Shown here: positions 1 to 11,665 of the stretch, piece by piece
Layout of the letters: each line of letters starts with the position of its first letter
Numbering within the stretch: position 1 is the first letter of the stretch
Source: Catonia carolina
Lineage: Eukaryota > Arthropoda > Insecta > Hemiptera > Achilidae
DNA: 64,000 nt
Assembly (NCBI GenBank): GCA_035578175.1
Contig: JAQMRL010000007.1
Location: 47,616,727 to 47,680,726 of the forward strand
Reading direction: 5' to 3'
Program-made: the position numbers and the translations under genes
Notes under the pieces: generated by a model
Seen by the model: the letters and a program-made list of their open reading frames with translations, nothing else
Told to the model about the DNA's origin: nothing
Databases searched by the model: none

Positions 1-466
1 ATGACCAAAAATATAAGTTTTGTTTTCTTCATAGTTTTCAATATTTTTCTGTTATTTACAATTGCTCCACTCTGTTTTATTACACTTCACCAATAATTAT
101 TTTTTATAACTGTTTAACCAATTTTTCTTTAATTTTTAAATATTCTTAACATGATACAGTAATTCCTTTGTTAAACTTGAAAGCACAATATGTTAATAAA
201 CTACATTGTAAAAGTAAGTTGTTTCATTAATGAAAACGAAATCAAGTGTCACGTTACAATGATGATCAGGACACTATTTCCTTTAATAACACAGTAAGTT
301 TGTTGGTAAAGTATAACAAATTGAAATATTGTTCCTAAAAATATTAATTATATGGATATTTTCAAAATTAAATCTTTCTTGTGATTAGATGGTTTGCTTG
401 AAATAAACATCCTACTACTAGTTAATTTAGTTTTTATAGTTTTTTTTAAATTCTCGATAATATTTT
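1..466. other. AT-rich intergenic sequence, nothing recognised
   Basis: No open frame of useful length, no RNA signature and no repeat shared with the rest of the window was seen here. Confidence 0.5.
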
Positions 467-1417
467 TACTTTCTCTTGCCTATATGAATATATAGGAAGG
501 AAAGTATTGTTTTCATGTCGATTTTTCGAAATCGAGTTTTCACCGGATCTATACGTTTTCAGACCCCCTGAACCCAAAAAACATGTTTTTAGCGATTGGT
601 CTGTGTGTGTGTCTGTGTGTCTGTGTGTGTGTGTGTGAACAGAATATCTCAAGAACGGAACATTGTACGAACTTGAAACTTGAAACTTAAGTTACATACC
701 ACTACCGGACGCGACACGAACATTTTCATCAAAATCGGTCAACCGGAAGTAGTAGTTTATTCGTATAATTTTTCAGTTTTTTGCGATTTTCTCAAAAACT
801 GGTTCTACGATTTTTTTTAAAATCGCCTATTTTACTCAATTTTTTATTCTCTACAAGATAGGGTAGGCGCCATGTTTGCTGAAATTCTCGGTGAGGCTGT
901 TTTCACGTAAAAACGTTGTTTTTTTAAGATTACGGCTTTAATATAAATTTCAGCGCAAAAACTTATATAATAAAAGTTGTAGAAAATTTAAAAACCTACA
1001 ACTTCTGTTTCAAACATTTTTTTGTATAACGCTTAGTTTAGCGATAATTTGCGATTTTCTGTTTTTTTCTCACGAAAACGTGAGAAAAATCGATTTTTTT
1101 AACATTTCGGTCTTAGTATGCATTTTACGACAAAAGTGTATATAATAAAAGTTATAGAAAATTAAAAGATCTACAACTTTTGTTTAGAGCATTTTTCTCT
1201 ACAGAGCCTAGTTTAGCGTGAAAGCGTGATTTTCCGTATTTTTAAGCCAAACTGAGTTCGATTGTCATTTTGCGTCATTCACTCGTGATTAAAATAAGGT
1301 TATGTTTTTGAGGTTAGTTTTTGTTTATTTCTAATATTTTATTAATAATGTTACGTTTATTATTAATCATTTGCATTGGCAAGAGAAAGTTGTGAGTGTT
1401 TCACACCAGATTTTTTA
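467..1417 (+). mobile_element. Repeat X, copy 1 (most complete)
   Basis: This is the fullest copy of a ~0.9-kb repeat seen about eleven times in the window. It opens with ACTTTCTCTTGCC (468-480) and ends near 1390 with the exact reverse complement, giving 13-bp terminal inverted repeats. The first ~38 bp also fold into a near-perfect hairpin. Within it are a TG-rich tract (about 601-637), then two related ~170-bp units in tandem (about 905-1075 and 1076-1245). Past the right inverted repeat, a small hairpin (TGTGA/TCACA) and a T run recur in other copies, so the true 3' end is probably near 1417. There is no credible ORF, so it is non-autonomous. No target-site duplication was recognised and the class is unknown. 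Confidence 0.75.
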
Positions 1418-1656
1418 GATATAAATTAATCAGGTAAATTATGAATGCTTATAAAACAATATAGAAAAAGATGTCTTGTAGAAAAACCGAGAGTGACGGT
1501 CGTACGAGCAATCGACGCTACTGGACAAGTTCGAACATGCTTAGATGCAAAATACTTACCCGTTACAAAAGGGTGTTCAGTCACAAATGATTTTCATTTA
1601 TTAGTTGAGCAGTCATATTTGTCAGACGTGTTTTCGGTACCATTTGTTTTTTTGCA

Positions 1657-1924
1657 ATGAGTACAGAACAAAAAATAGAGCAACTATATTTGCTTTTGCT
1701 ATTGTGTTTACCGCGGTTTGTTGTCTTTTGATACTGTGAACAATATGAAAGATGAGTATGGGGAAGGCTATTTGGATACCAGTACAATTTTCCGTCAGCA
1801 TAAAGCTTTTTTTCTGAAGAAAAAATCAACTCGCCTGACTCGAGAGTCAGATTCCGGAAGACCGGGGTCAATTGCCAATAATGAAGAAAATTTCGGTACC
1901 GTGGCTTCAAATGACGACAATTAA
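1657..1924 (+). pseudogene. Possible mariner-type transposase N-terminus, decayed
   Basis: A stretch beginning MSTEQKIEQ, then after a frame change NMKDEYGEGYLD and ESDSGRPGSIANNEEN, resembles the N-terminal helix-turn-helix region of mariner transposases (a conserved YGE-type motif, then SGRP and a D/N-E-N motif). The frame is broken at least once and no catalytic domain follows. The match is by motif memory only, so this could be a chance likeness. Confidence 0.35.
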
Positions 1925-1925
1925 C

Positions 1926-2948
1926 CACTTCGTAAGTTTGCTACAGATTTTGTTACTTTTCGTGTAAAATAAAACCATGTTCTGGTAATGTTTCATGTTA
2001 AATAAAATAATGTTAAAATCTGGAGGGTTCTGTAAAATTATTTTCATTAAAACACATCATCCATCGGTGAATTTTACCCCTAATTAGCTAATTCAGCACT
2101 CGTGCGATAGCTAATGAGTTGCTCTAGAGTTCTAAATTGCCTCCAGCTAATGCATCGTCTGCTCATCGAACGGTACTCTCAGTTTTTTTGGGACACCTTA
2201 ATATATACTACACAGAGTTACGAAAACAATTTACGAAAATAGAGAAATAATCATAAATAGTCATAAAAGTTCATTTGTAGAAGGATAAAGATAAAATGTT
2301 TTGAAAAAACCAATATGAATATTTCTAGTAAAAAATGTGGTTTTCTTGCATATATTATTATTTAAAGTATTCCTGGAGCAGCTGAGAACTAAGTTGGTTT
2401 TCGGTTACAGCCCAACAATTTTATGTGCTTATAAATCACTAAGGAAAAAATTTATGGAATCTCAGATAATGAAGTTTTGAATGATAGTAAAGTTTTGAAA
2501 ATTTTAATGCAAACGAGGAAAAAGAGCAACATGTGACGTTCAATTTAATTAAAAATAAAACCAGTGAAATTGCTAGGCCTCTGGATAAGAGTTTATGTGC
2601 AGTCGCGGTTCGGCGGAGCGCTTTACGAGTCAAACAGTAGACCTACTGTCTTTATGTCATCGAACGGTAAAGCTTCCTTCAGATTTTAAATAACTGGAGA
2701 CTGAATATTGACTAATACTCAAGCCCACTTGTAGCAGTGCCGTAGTTACAACACAATTAAATAACAAGTCAATCGTTTATTTTACTGAAAAACTAAAATA
2801 TTTAATTCTCTAATCTAATTTGTAACAGGAACAAACTGGTAACTGAAATTATTTCAATTAGATAAATCTAACTAATTTTGATCAATTCTTTCCATATATT
2901 AAGTTAATTATTTCATGGTTTATTTATTAGTCCTTATTAAACCGAAAA
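1926..2948. other. Intergenic, nothing recognised
   Basis: AT-rich sequence with short open frames that show no conserved motif. It contains no clear inverted repeat or tRNA-like box. Confidence 0.4.
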
Positions 2949-3210
2949 TTGAAGGGGTCGGGAGAAGAAAGTGCTAACCCACAAAATTTTTCGTGTGATT
3001 TTTCTTAAATATTTCTGTAAAAATAAAATTTTCAGCACGTTTTAAACAGGATGCCATATTTACGATCTTACGAACCCAGATTAACAGAAAAAATAAATGT
3101 TTAACAAAAAATTCAAAAACATGATTTGTAGATTTCAGAAAACTTTTAAAATGACATTGCATAAAATTATGTTGATGTGGATTAGCACTATCTTCTCCCG
3201 ACCCCTTCAG
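2949..3210. mobile_element. MITE with 28-bp terminal inverted repeats
   Basis: The left end (2950-2977) begins TGAAGGGGTCGGGAGAAG and the right end (3182-3210) is its reverse complement with about one mismatch over 28 bp. The interior (~205 bp) has no coding potential that I trust. The outer TTGAAGGGGTC is shared with a second element at 42782. The target-site duplication is unclear, so the superfamily is open. Confidence 0.75.
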
Positions 3211-3913
3211 TTTTTAATTTCACTCAAAAGTGAACACCTTTCCATAAAGTACAAGATGTCCTCCTCCTCTTGAGTATTGGAAAACGAATATTTTCTCCTC
3301 TCAATTTTCATGGGTAGAATCAAATTAAGGGTCAGTATAATTGATTGGGTCAAATATTTTCTTTGCATTATCATTATTTATTCTTTCATAATCATTGTAA
3401 AATTTTGCGCTTCATGATTCAGTGTAATCACTGTAATTTTTATACATTGTATTAATTCATATATTATTATATTCTATTTGTTTTATGTGTATTTATGTTC
3501 TAACATAATTGCTCAAAAGACTGTTGCAGAAAATTAACTTTAAATAAATTTGATATCTAAATAATGGAACTCATGAAGCGCCTAGAGTAACGGTCATTAA
3601 TATTGCTGGCGATTCCTAAACTGTGATTGAATTTAAGAGTTCAAACGATAAAGTTCCGTTCTTTTCGCTCTCTCCTGCCATAATAGTTTAAACTTCACCC
3701 GTATTTTACTCAAAATTGACGAATAGAAGGAGTCAAAAATGTTTTTATTCATTGACATTAAATTCTGTTTGTCATATTTTTTGACTATATTTATTCACTC
3801 CTTATACCATCGAACTTTTCTTTCAATTACCAACTTGGCTAGCGTATTCGACAACTGAGAATCGGGAATATTGAAAACGTTCCTCAAATATAGCTATAAA
3901 GTGAATGCCTAGA
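3211..3913. other. Intergenic, nothing recognised
   Basis: AT-rich sequence with no supported gene or repeat. Confidence 0.4.
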
Positions 3914-4443
3914 GCAGTGGTCATCAACTAAGTTTGATCAAGGTTCGTTTTAAATTTTAATGATACAGCCACAGCCCGGCCAACTTTTTACTTAGACCTA
4001 CCTTGCCGACTGTAAAAATTTAAATATAGCAATCATGCTAAATCTTATACTAATTGTTGATGTCGAAAAGGTTTGAGCGTTTAAATGTAACAACAGTTAC
4101 TAAATACAAAGTAGTAGTTATAAACAATTGTAAGTCCAAGTATAAAAAAATTAGTTTTCTGTACTTTGTTGTGCGACGCTATTACGAGTTGCTTTTAGCC
4201 TGATCACGGTGATAAACTTGTCCAGCAAGCAATAATTATTCTATTCAGAGAAACTTAGGTATATGCCGTATTGACATCACTAGTTGCACTCAGCATGTAC
4301 ACAGCCTAAACGTAAAAAAAATCACACCATAACGAAAATAAGATCTGCTTACAAAAAAAAATATATTCTGTTGAGTTCACGGTTTCCAAATAATGAGACG
4401 GCGGTACAGACGTAACCCGGGGTCTGACAGTTGATTACCACTA
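3914..4443. mobile_element. hAT-like non-autonomous element (candidate)
   Basis: The left end CAGTGGTCATCAACT and the reverse complement of the right end TAGTGGTAATCAACT agree at 13 of 15 positions and follow the CAGTGG...CAAC pattern of hAT ends. The same pattern bounds the better supported hAT insert at 48449. An 8-bp target duplication is not evident here. There is no transposase coding. Confidence 0.45.
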
Positions 4444-5645
4444 CCACAGAACCCAAACAAGAATAAGATCTGCAATTTAATTCTAAATAAAAAATAATAA
4501 TTTGGAGTGTTCACAAAGAAACCAAACAATGTTTTTAGGAGAAATCTGTAAAGATTTCATCCAATCTATATATCGATACCCAAGTCCGTATTGGATGACG
4601 ACATAATTACCCTTTGTTTTGTCGACAGAGGGATTTATCTTTTACATAAATTTTTTCATAAACAATTTAATGTAAACTTAGTTCTAGCAAGGCTTCTACC
4701 AAAAATGCGGATCCACTCCATGGTATGGCCCCATCCTACTGTAGTTATAGGTAGACTTATAAAAATTAATGAAAATAGACATAACGGATGATACATTGAA
4801 GAAAAAAAATTTAAATGCTTTATTCATATTAAATGAAATATCTCAATAATGGTTACGTATACTATTAATTTAAAAATTGATTTAAATTTATAAATTCATT
4901 ATAATAATCATTTCGAAGTCGTTATGATGTAATATATAAATAATACTCGGGTGACATTTTATCATTCATTAAATATATGCAATACATTTTTTACATGACC
5001 GTTATATTACCTAGTTGATCATTAAATGACAAACTACTATTCGTTATATTTGATTGCACGGCGCGATTTTCTTAAATTACTATTTACATTGTTATATGTA
5101 TTTGACCAATTTAAAAACCTGATGAACGTCAGTGACAATGCACATTAGATTATATCTTAAATTAAATGTTCTCATAAAATGTTTATTTAGGTCTGTATCA
5201 ACACATTACGGTATTTTATTTTAAATTTGCAATTACTGTTTCATCATTGTAAAGGAAAAAATTGTTGTCGTATTGACCTAAATAAACGTGCGCTTGTTTC
5301 ATATTGTCTTGTAAATTGTAAAGTGCAGTATTATTTAATGTTTATTTGTAACAAAGAAATAATAGTTAGTTAATTAAAGTAAATAGAGATTTATGCAAAT
5401 GAAATATCACTTAAAATAAATATCTAAGCAAGCAGCGAAATATTTTTTTTCTTCTCGTAGATCAGTAAAACAACTGTACCTTAGTACAGGAATAGCCAAT
5501 ATCAGTTTTTAGAAAAATTTATTTAGTCACGTAATAAGATTCAGAAATTTTCTAAATGCAGTAACAACCAATGTCACTTAAATGTTACTTAAGTTTTACT
5601 ATCTTAAAAGTTACGGGAAAAGTCAACCCAGAATGTTTTTCATTA
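4444..5645. other. Intergenic, nothing recognised
   Basis: AT-rich sequence. One short open frame (4591-4791) has no recognisable domain. Confidence 0.4.
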
Positions 5646-6136
5646 CAGTATAATTCGCTTTTACGATTTTCATGGGTCGGGCACAAATTAGCATCTTAGG
5701 CGGAAAATCGTCTTAGCCGAGAAGCGGCCAAGACAATCTTAAGAGAGTGCTTTTTAAAGAAATCATTAATTAAGGCAGAAAAGTGTTAATGTTTTAACAT
5801 TCTGCGTTTTGCGTACAAGATTTCTGCGTTTTAAGTATACGATATAAATTATGTAGTACATAAATTAACGTAAAGATACCTGTTTTGAACATCACGTTTT
5901 ATTAAAAAAACAAACAAATTACACCACTAATACATATGTACATAAATACTGTAACTAATAAAGAATTTTTATTACTTATTTTTAATAGTGTCACAATTTT
6001 GAGCGCGTATTAGGCGGGATTGAATGCGTATTAAGCGGAAACATACATACGTGTTTTATCTTATTAATCAAGGGCCTTTACGTCGCATTTTAAGCAGAAA
6101 ATCGTTTTAGCCGTGAGCTTATTAAACGGATACTAT
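5646..6136. mobile_element. Pogo/Tigger-like MITE (candidate)
   Basis: A TA dinucleotide precedes CAGTATAATTCGC at 5646. The far end, read in reverse, has TAGTATCCGTTTAATAAG, which resembles Tigger-type ends (CAGTA..CCCGTTTAAT). Inside, variants of 'TTAGGCGGAAAATCGT' recur near 5696, 6010, 6030 and 6091. The ends match each other only loosely, so confidence is limited. Confidence 0.4.
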
Positions 6137-6667
6137 AGTATACAATAAATTTCAATCCGAAACTCAAAACTATATATTTTGACATTAGCTCTTATCTAAC
6201 GCCGTCCATTAGATTTTTTCAGTAAGATGCAAATCTTTGAAATGACGTTCCTTAAATATTTTTTTAAAAATAGCTTTCAATTGTGAGATTGTAGGAGGAG
6301 CCTCCTCTTTATTTCTGTGAGGGGTGAGTGGTTGAAACGCAAGTATTTGTTTTATTAAACTCCTAAAGAATATATACCGAGTTTAAAACAAACTTACTCC
6401 GTAGAATTAGAAAAAGAAATCATTAAAAGCAAAATAAAACCCCTCTAATGGAAGTTTTACTGAATCAATAATAATTTTTAAAAAATATTATTTCTTTCCA
6501 ATTGTACAACGTCTAAAGCTAAAATGAAGCGGAGACCTCTTGATCTGAATAACGGATAACACCCGTACTTCTAAATGAAGAATAAACCACTGGATATTTT
6601 TTCTCCTGAAAGTAAAATTCCCTGTCGCCTATTAAATTGTATCATACACGAAAATTGTGCAGCTAAT
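6137..6667. other. Intergenic, nothing recognised
   Basis: No supported gene or repeat between the pogo-like MITE and repeat X copy 2. Confidence 0.4.
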
Positions 6668-7570
6668 TAGTGTGAAACACTCACTCGACTTTCTTTGCCA
6701 ATGTTAATAATGAACAATGTAACCTAACGTTAGCAATAAAACATTAGAAATAAACAAAAAACTAACCTCAAAAACCATAACCTTATTCTAATCATGAGTG
6801 AATGACGCAAAACGAAAATCAACCTTAGTTTGGCTTTATACGGAAAATCACTTTTTTACGCCAAACTAGGCTCTGTAGAGAAAAATGCTATTAATAAAAC
6901 TTGTAGATCTTTTAATTTCCTATAAATTTTATTTTTATGCAATTTTGTTGTAAAATGGATACTACAGCTGAAATCTTAAAAAATCCTTTTTTTACAAATT
7001 TTCATGAAAAAGCAGAAAATCACCAATAACCGCCAAACTAAGCGTTATACAAAAGAAGTTTGCAATAAAGTTGTAGATTTTTAAATTGTCTACAACTTAT
7101 ATTCATACACTTTTGCGCTCAAATGCGTGGCAATCTTAAAAAAAATATTTTTTTTTCTACGGGAGAACAGCCTCCTCAAGAATTTTAGCAGATACGGCGC
7201 CTACCCTATCTTGTGGAGCATAAAAAATGTAGTAAATCAGTTGTTTTAAAAAAATTCGTAGGAGCAGTTTTTGGGAAAATCGCAAAAAAGTGAAAAATTA
7301 CACGAATAAACTACTACTTCTGGTTGACCAATTTTGATGAAAATGTTTGTGTCGGGTCCTCTGGTGGTATCTAACTTGAGTTTCAAGTTTCAACTCCGTA
7401 CGATGTTCCGTTCTCGAGATATTCTGTTCACACACAAAGACCAATCACTAAAAAAATTTTTTTGGGTTCAGGGTGTCTGAAAACGTGTATATCCGATGAA
7501 AACTCGATTTCGAAAAATCTACATGAAAAAAATTCTTTCCTTCCTATATATTCATATAGGCAAGAGAAAG
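6668..7570 (-). mobile_element. Repeat X, copy 2
   Basis: A near full-length reverse-strand copy. It runs from the GTGTGAAACACTC hairpin and the CTTTGCC end (about 6668-6702) back to the hairpin end ATATAGGCAAGAGAAAG at 7570. It holds both internal units and the 'ctccgtacgatgttccgttct' region in the same order as copy 1. Not coding. Confidence 0.75.
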
Positions 7571-9383
7571 AAAAAAGGAATTTATTAAGATGTAGATAAC
7601 AATATGGTTTTGTAAGTTTCAGTTGAGTTAAAATGGTATATATTTTAAAACCAGGTAATATATTTCAGTAAATATTATCAATTACTGTTGTCTAAAATCC
7701 TCAAACGGATGGACTACAGCAACTGGTTAATCGCGCTTTTTCTGGTTTAACTCCATTCTTAAAATTTTCTAAAAAAATACTGATTACGCTAAGTTTTAGA
7801 ATTATAATTCTTTGGGAAAATATGGAAATTTTATTTACATGTTTAAAATTGTTAACTTTTTTAACTTGTTTTACTTTTTTTAATGGGTGCAAATCATTGA
7901 AAAGCTTTAGTATTTCGGTTTTACCCATTAAGAATCAATTTTCTCCTTTCCATGTAATCGGAAAGTTAAAAAATTAGTGACAAAATGTATGAGTCAGTGA
8001 GAGTCGAGATGAGGATTTACAATGTAGAAGAATCTTCAATAACAACAGACAGAGAAAAAAGTATTGGGGTTGAATATTAATTGTAACGAAATTTTTAAGG
8101 ATTGAACGAAATAAAAAACAGTTATAAAAATCTATAAAGTAATAAATATAGATTTTCAATCTAACCTATTTACTTACAGTTTTAAAATAAATTCAATTAA
8201 ATTCCATGCCGTCATTACATAATAATACAATTGTGTCAACGAAATTAAAATTTATAACGGAAGAAAATCTAATTTTGGATGGGCATGAAAAAGAAATACA
8301 GAAATATTGTTTCAAAGGATAACAATTATGTATTTGATGAATACAAAAGTATACTCTTAATAAAGCTGACATATTTTCTATGAGGAATCTTATTGTCCAA
8401 AAAAAAGATAGTTATTATATTATTGTTTTTAAAAGAAGCCGAGGTAAAATCATTAAGTATTTACCAAATTAAATTATAGAGGATATGATTTTTTATAACA
8501 CGTTCGTTCATGATTCGGATTTAAGCAACTATTTTTAAATTCGTGGTCCGGTAGTTATGTTTTTAATTAGTATAGTAACAATAGTTTCGTCAGTCACATT
8601 GCGTAGACTTACCCAGTATTTTTACCCACCCTGAAAATAACAAATTTGAGTGGTACAGTTTTGAGAATTATTGCTAGGAAATAAGTTATAACGGCCCACC
8701 GCTATAAATAGAGAGGTGAGTAGTAATTAGTGTAAATTAATTCGTGATTCAAGTTCATGTGTTCAGAATTAGATTATGTGAAGGAATGTGCCTATGTCGT
8801 GATGCAGGTGTATTGAGGTGTACCTATTGTGTCTGGCATACAGTTATTTGTGCCTATATGGGATCAACAGCGGATGATCACGCCTCTTTAAAGGACTACC
8901 CCTGCAATTTATCTGATAGCGCATCTTCCAAAAAATAAGGAGAAAAAACTAAAAAAAACTAAAAATTACACATCATTATATATTCATGAGTAATTGGAAT
9001 AACTGAATTGCTCGTTTTAAATTTTACACAAAATCATACGTTATATTTATGGACAGTAGAGCACCTATTAGACGAGTAGTCATCAACGAATAACTGATAC
9101 ATTAATCTTAGATTAAACAATAAGATCTAAAATGCTTTCCATTGTCAAAAATAATCATATACTTCACTGTTCGGATCAAAATTTTACCGTATTTTTGCTT
9201 ATAACAGTTAACCACCCGAACAATTTTTCTTTACCAGTCATGAATTAGGAAACCCATTTATATTCTTAATTTGGATCATATAAAACTACATCTCTCCACG
9301 TGGCGCATACGTCACTTCCCAAACCCAACAGGGTAGTTACAAGATGAGCTGAATCCCATTTTATTGCCAGCTGAGCAATTGGA
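7571..9383. other. Intergenic, no gene supported
   Basis: Mostly AT-rich. Short frames at 7701-7928 (minus) and 8744-8938 (plus) lack recognisable domains. A TATAAATA string sits at 8703-8710, but no transcript structure can be attached to it. Confidence 0.4.
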
Positions 9384-10812
9384 AATTATAAACAGGATTA
9401 TTTTCAAGTTCCGGTAACACTACTTTTTCAGCAACTCTAAGTAGGTTTCCGAGTCAACTTTTCCCTGAGAAAGATAAGGAACGGAATATATTGGCAATGA
9501 CAATCATGCTGCAGCGGATTCTCCCAGGTTAAGTTAATTTACTTTCTTGAAGTATTCTTTGAAATTCTGACTCTTTACGCTTCAGCTTTACGATATCGAT
9601 CCTGTTCATTTTCTTCTGAGACGGTTTTTCTGTTTAAAGGGATAGGCTTAACTTTTATACGGATCAACTAGAGGTCCAACTCGGATTGGCTTCTATCCGC
9701 ACTTCCCTTTTCATAATTTGCTTTGTATTTTGTACCTAGATTGCAACGTGATTTATATAGAATTCACTAAGTTTTCCTTCCGAAGATCTCCATGTTTTCT
9801 GTTTCCTAGGGGATTTCAGTTTAAGATGAAACGTTTCACGCAATTTAATTAATATTTTACTATTCCTGTTTGTTCTTTTGTGTACCGGAATAATTGTATA
9901 ATATTAAGTATTGCGATGAGCTGATGATGTGGTAAAGTCACGAAAATACTAAAAATATATTTCTGTAATTGTCATGATATATAGAGAACGTTTACATCTT
10001 TGACAAAATAAATGAAGGGTGCAGGGGAAAAACCAACTAAGTCACAAAACAGGAATTTTGCGGGAGGGCAAAAACAAAGTTTAAAACGATCTGAGAGAAA
10101 GAGAAATTTAGAAATTAGAAGGTCAGCGCCTGTGTCGCTGGCATTGGACTCAGTTGGTTATTCCCCTGATCCGAATGGACTGAGTTGGTTTTTCCCCTGT
10201 GCTGCAATATTTCAAACGGCTATATCTTGTGATTAAATTAGTTTTTCCCCTCTAGCTTTCAGCAGTTGAAAATATTTACCAAAGAGTATCAAATGGCATA
10301 TTAATCTAAGTTTCGAATTTTTTGGACTAAGTTGATTTTTCCCCTGTACCCTTCAAATGTAATTAATTGTGTAATTTTAAGTACTGTGAGCTGATGATGT
10401 GGTAAAGCCACAACAATACTACTCAATTGGTATGTGTTTTTACTCATTCTTTAATCGTTTCTGGTGATTTTTTATAATAAAATAAAAAGGTCTTTATTTA
10501 TAGGCAATGTATCACTTGAAATCGGCCCGATATCAGCAACAAACTATCATCAACAACCAACTATAAGTAGGTTTCTGAGTTAACGTTTCCCTCAAAAAGT
10601 TAAGGTATTAATAATGTAGCAATCGAAATCGCTACCGTACTAACGTATCCATACAAAGACTCTGTACAAAAGTTCTCCATATAAATGGGATTATTTTCAA
10701 GTTTAAGTAACACTACTTCCCTCAGCAACTCTTAAGTAGATTTTCGAGTCAACGTTTCCTTAAAAAATAAGGTCCTATTAATGCAGCAACTCTAAATCCT
10801 TTCCCGTACCAT
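9384..10812 (+). repeat. Cluster of three diverged ~110-bp repeats plus a ~43-bp direct repeat
   Basis: Three copies (about 9384-9530, 10540-10650 and 10681-10812) share the order 'aacactactt', 'cagcaactct', 'aagtaggtttccgagtcaac', 'tttccct', a purine run and 'taaggt'. A second, shorter repeat containing 'ctgatgatgtggtaaag' occurs at 9906-9950 and again at 10379-10420, on either side of the MITE at 10013. This suggests a locally duplicated segment or two related insertions. The class is unknown. Confidence 0.5.
10013..10354. mobile_element. MITE with subterminal repeats
   Basis: Ends read GAAGGGTGCAGGGGAAAAAC on the left and its near reverse complement on the right (TTTTTCCCCTGTACCCTTC). The flanks give a possible 4-bp AAAT duplication. 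The inner part of the terminal repeat (GGACTNAGTTGGTTTTTCCC) recurs at about 10147, 10178 and 10232, like binding sites for a transposase. An open frame (10012-10236) crosses the left end and the repeats and is not a likely gene. Confidence 0.7.
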
Positions 10813-11389
10813 ATCAACAAGCATTTTTACCTACTTTAAGAACACTGTGAGAATTTTTATACGATCAGTATACGTAATTATGCCATTTAACATATCCATT
10901 AATTTTTGAGCACGCTTCATCACACCATAAAATATATTGGAAAAAGTTTGGATCAGCTTCATTAAGGTTAGCGACTGACTTACAGGACTGGATTCGCCTA
11001 TCCTGGTCGTTTTAATGAAGAGCGTGGAGTAAAGATGGATGGAACGGCTTAAAATTTAAGTATTTTCGAATTATTATTTAGACAATTTTTCATGGTAGGC
11101 CTATGCTTAGTTCTGAAGAAACCTTTTGAGTCGATTTACTAGCATTAACTAAAGCGTTTTGACAACTTTCTGTAGAGTTTCTTTATTACGAATTGATTAA
11201 AACCGATCAAAATTTTGAACATTCACAAACCATTATGTTCTCTCAAGTTTCTTATTATATTTTGTAAATGTTAACGTGTCCGGAACGGGAAAAATGGCAT
11301 TTTAAGACTAAATTCAAATTTAGCGATATTTCATGATATTTCTATCCCAAATGCAGTTTGTAAACTCATTGTCCAAAAGATTTTCTAAA
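10813..11389. other. Intergenic, nothing recognised
   Basis: No supported gene or repeat apart from a TAGGCCTA octamer at 11096-11103. Confidence 0.4.
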
Positions 11390-11665
11390 AGAACAGAAGA
11401 GGGAGAGGTGTACAAGACACTACTCAGAGTTATCTCTTCTGAGAGTAATGAATTTAACTATACAGCCAGACCCTGTGGTGAATAAAGTGAAGGTGTCATT
11501 TGCAGGGTTGAAAGTAAGTGCTTTTCTGCGGGCCTGGCATGCTGATGAGCATACCCTTTCAACTCGGTGAGGAAGGTAATAGTAAATCACTTCACTCCTT
11601 GTTTTTATTTAGTAAACCTTTAGAGGTTTCAACCAGCCTTTCGGCTGTTGACCTAAACAATAATA
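11390..11665 (+). mobile_element. SINE-like element S, 5'-truncated copy
   Basis: Matches the 3' two thirds of the ~395-bp S family ('agaggtgtacaagacact', 'cagccagaccctgtggtgaa', 'gtgaggaaggtaatagtaaa') and ends 'cggctgttgacctaaacaat' followed by AAT/AAC triplets. The 3' triplet tail and 5' truncation fit target-primed reverse transcription. Confidence 0.7.

Noticed and set aside
601..637. TG/TC tandem units as a possible CRISPR or satellite
   Set aside because: It is a simple microsatellite inside repeat X; there are no spacers.
8703..8938. TATAAATA followed by a 64-codon frame
   Set aside because: A TATA-like string is common in AT-rich DNA, and the frame has no ATG start, domain or splice support.
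10012..10236. 74-codon frame
   Set aside because: It runs through the end and inner repeats of a short MITE, so the frame is incidental.
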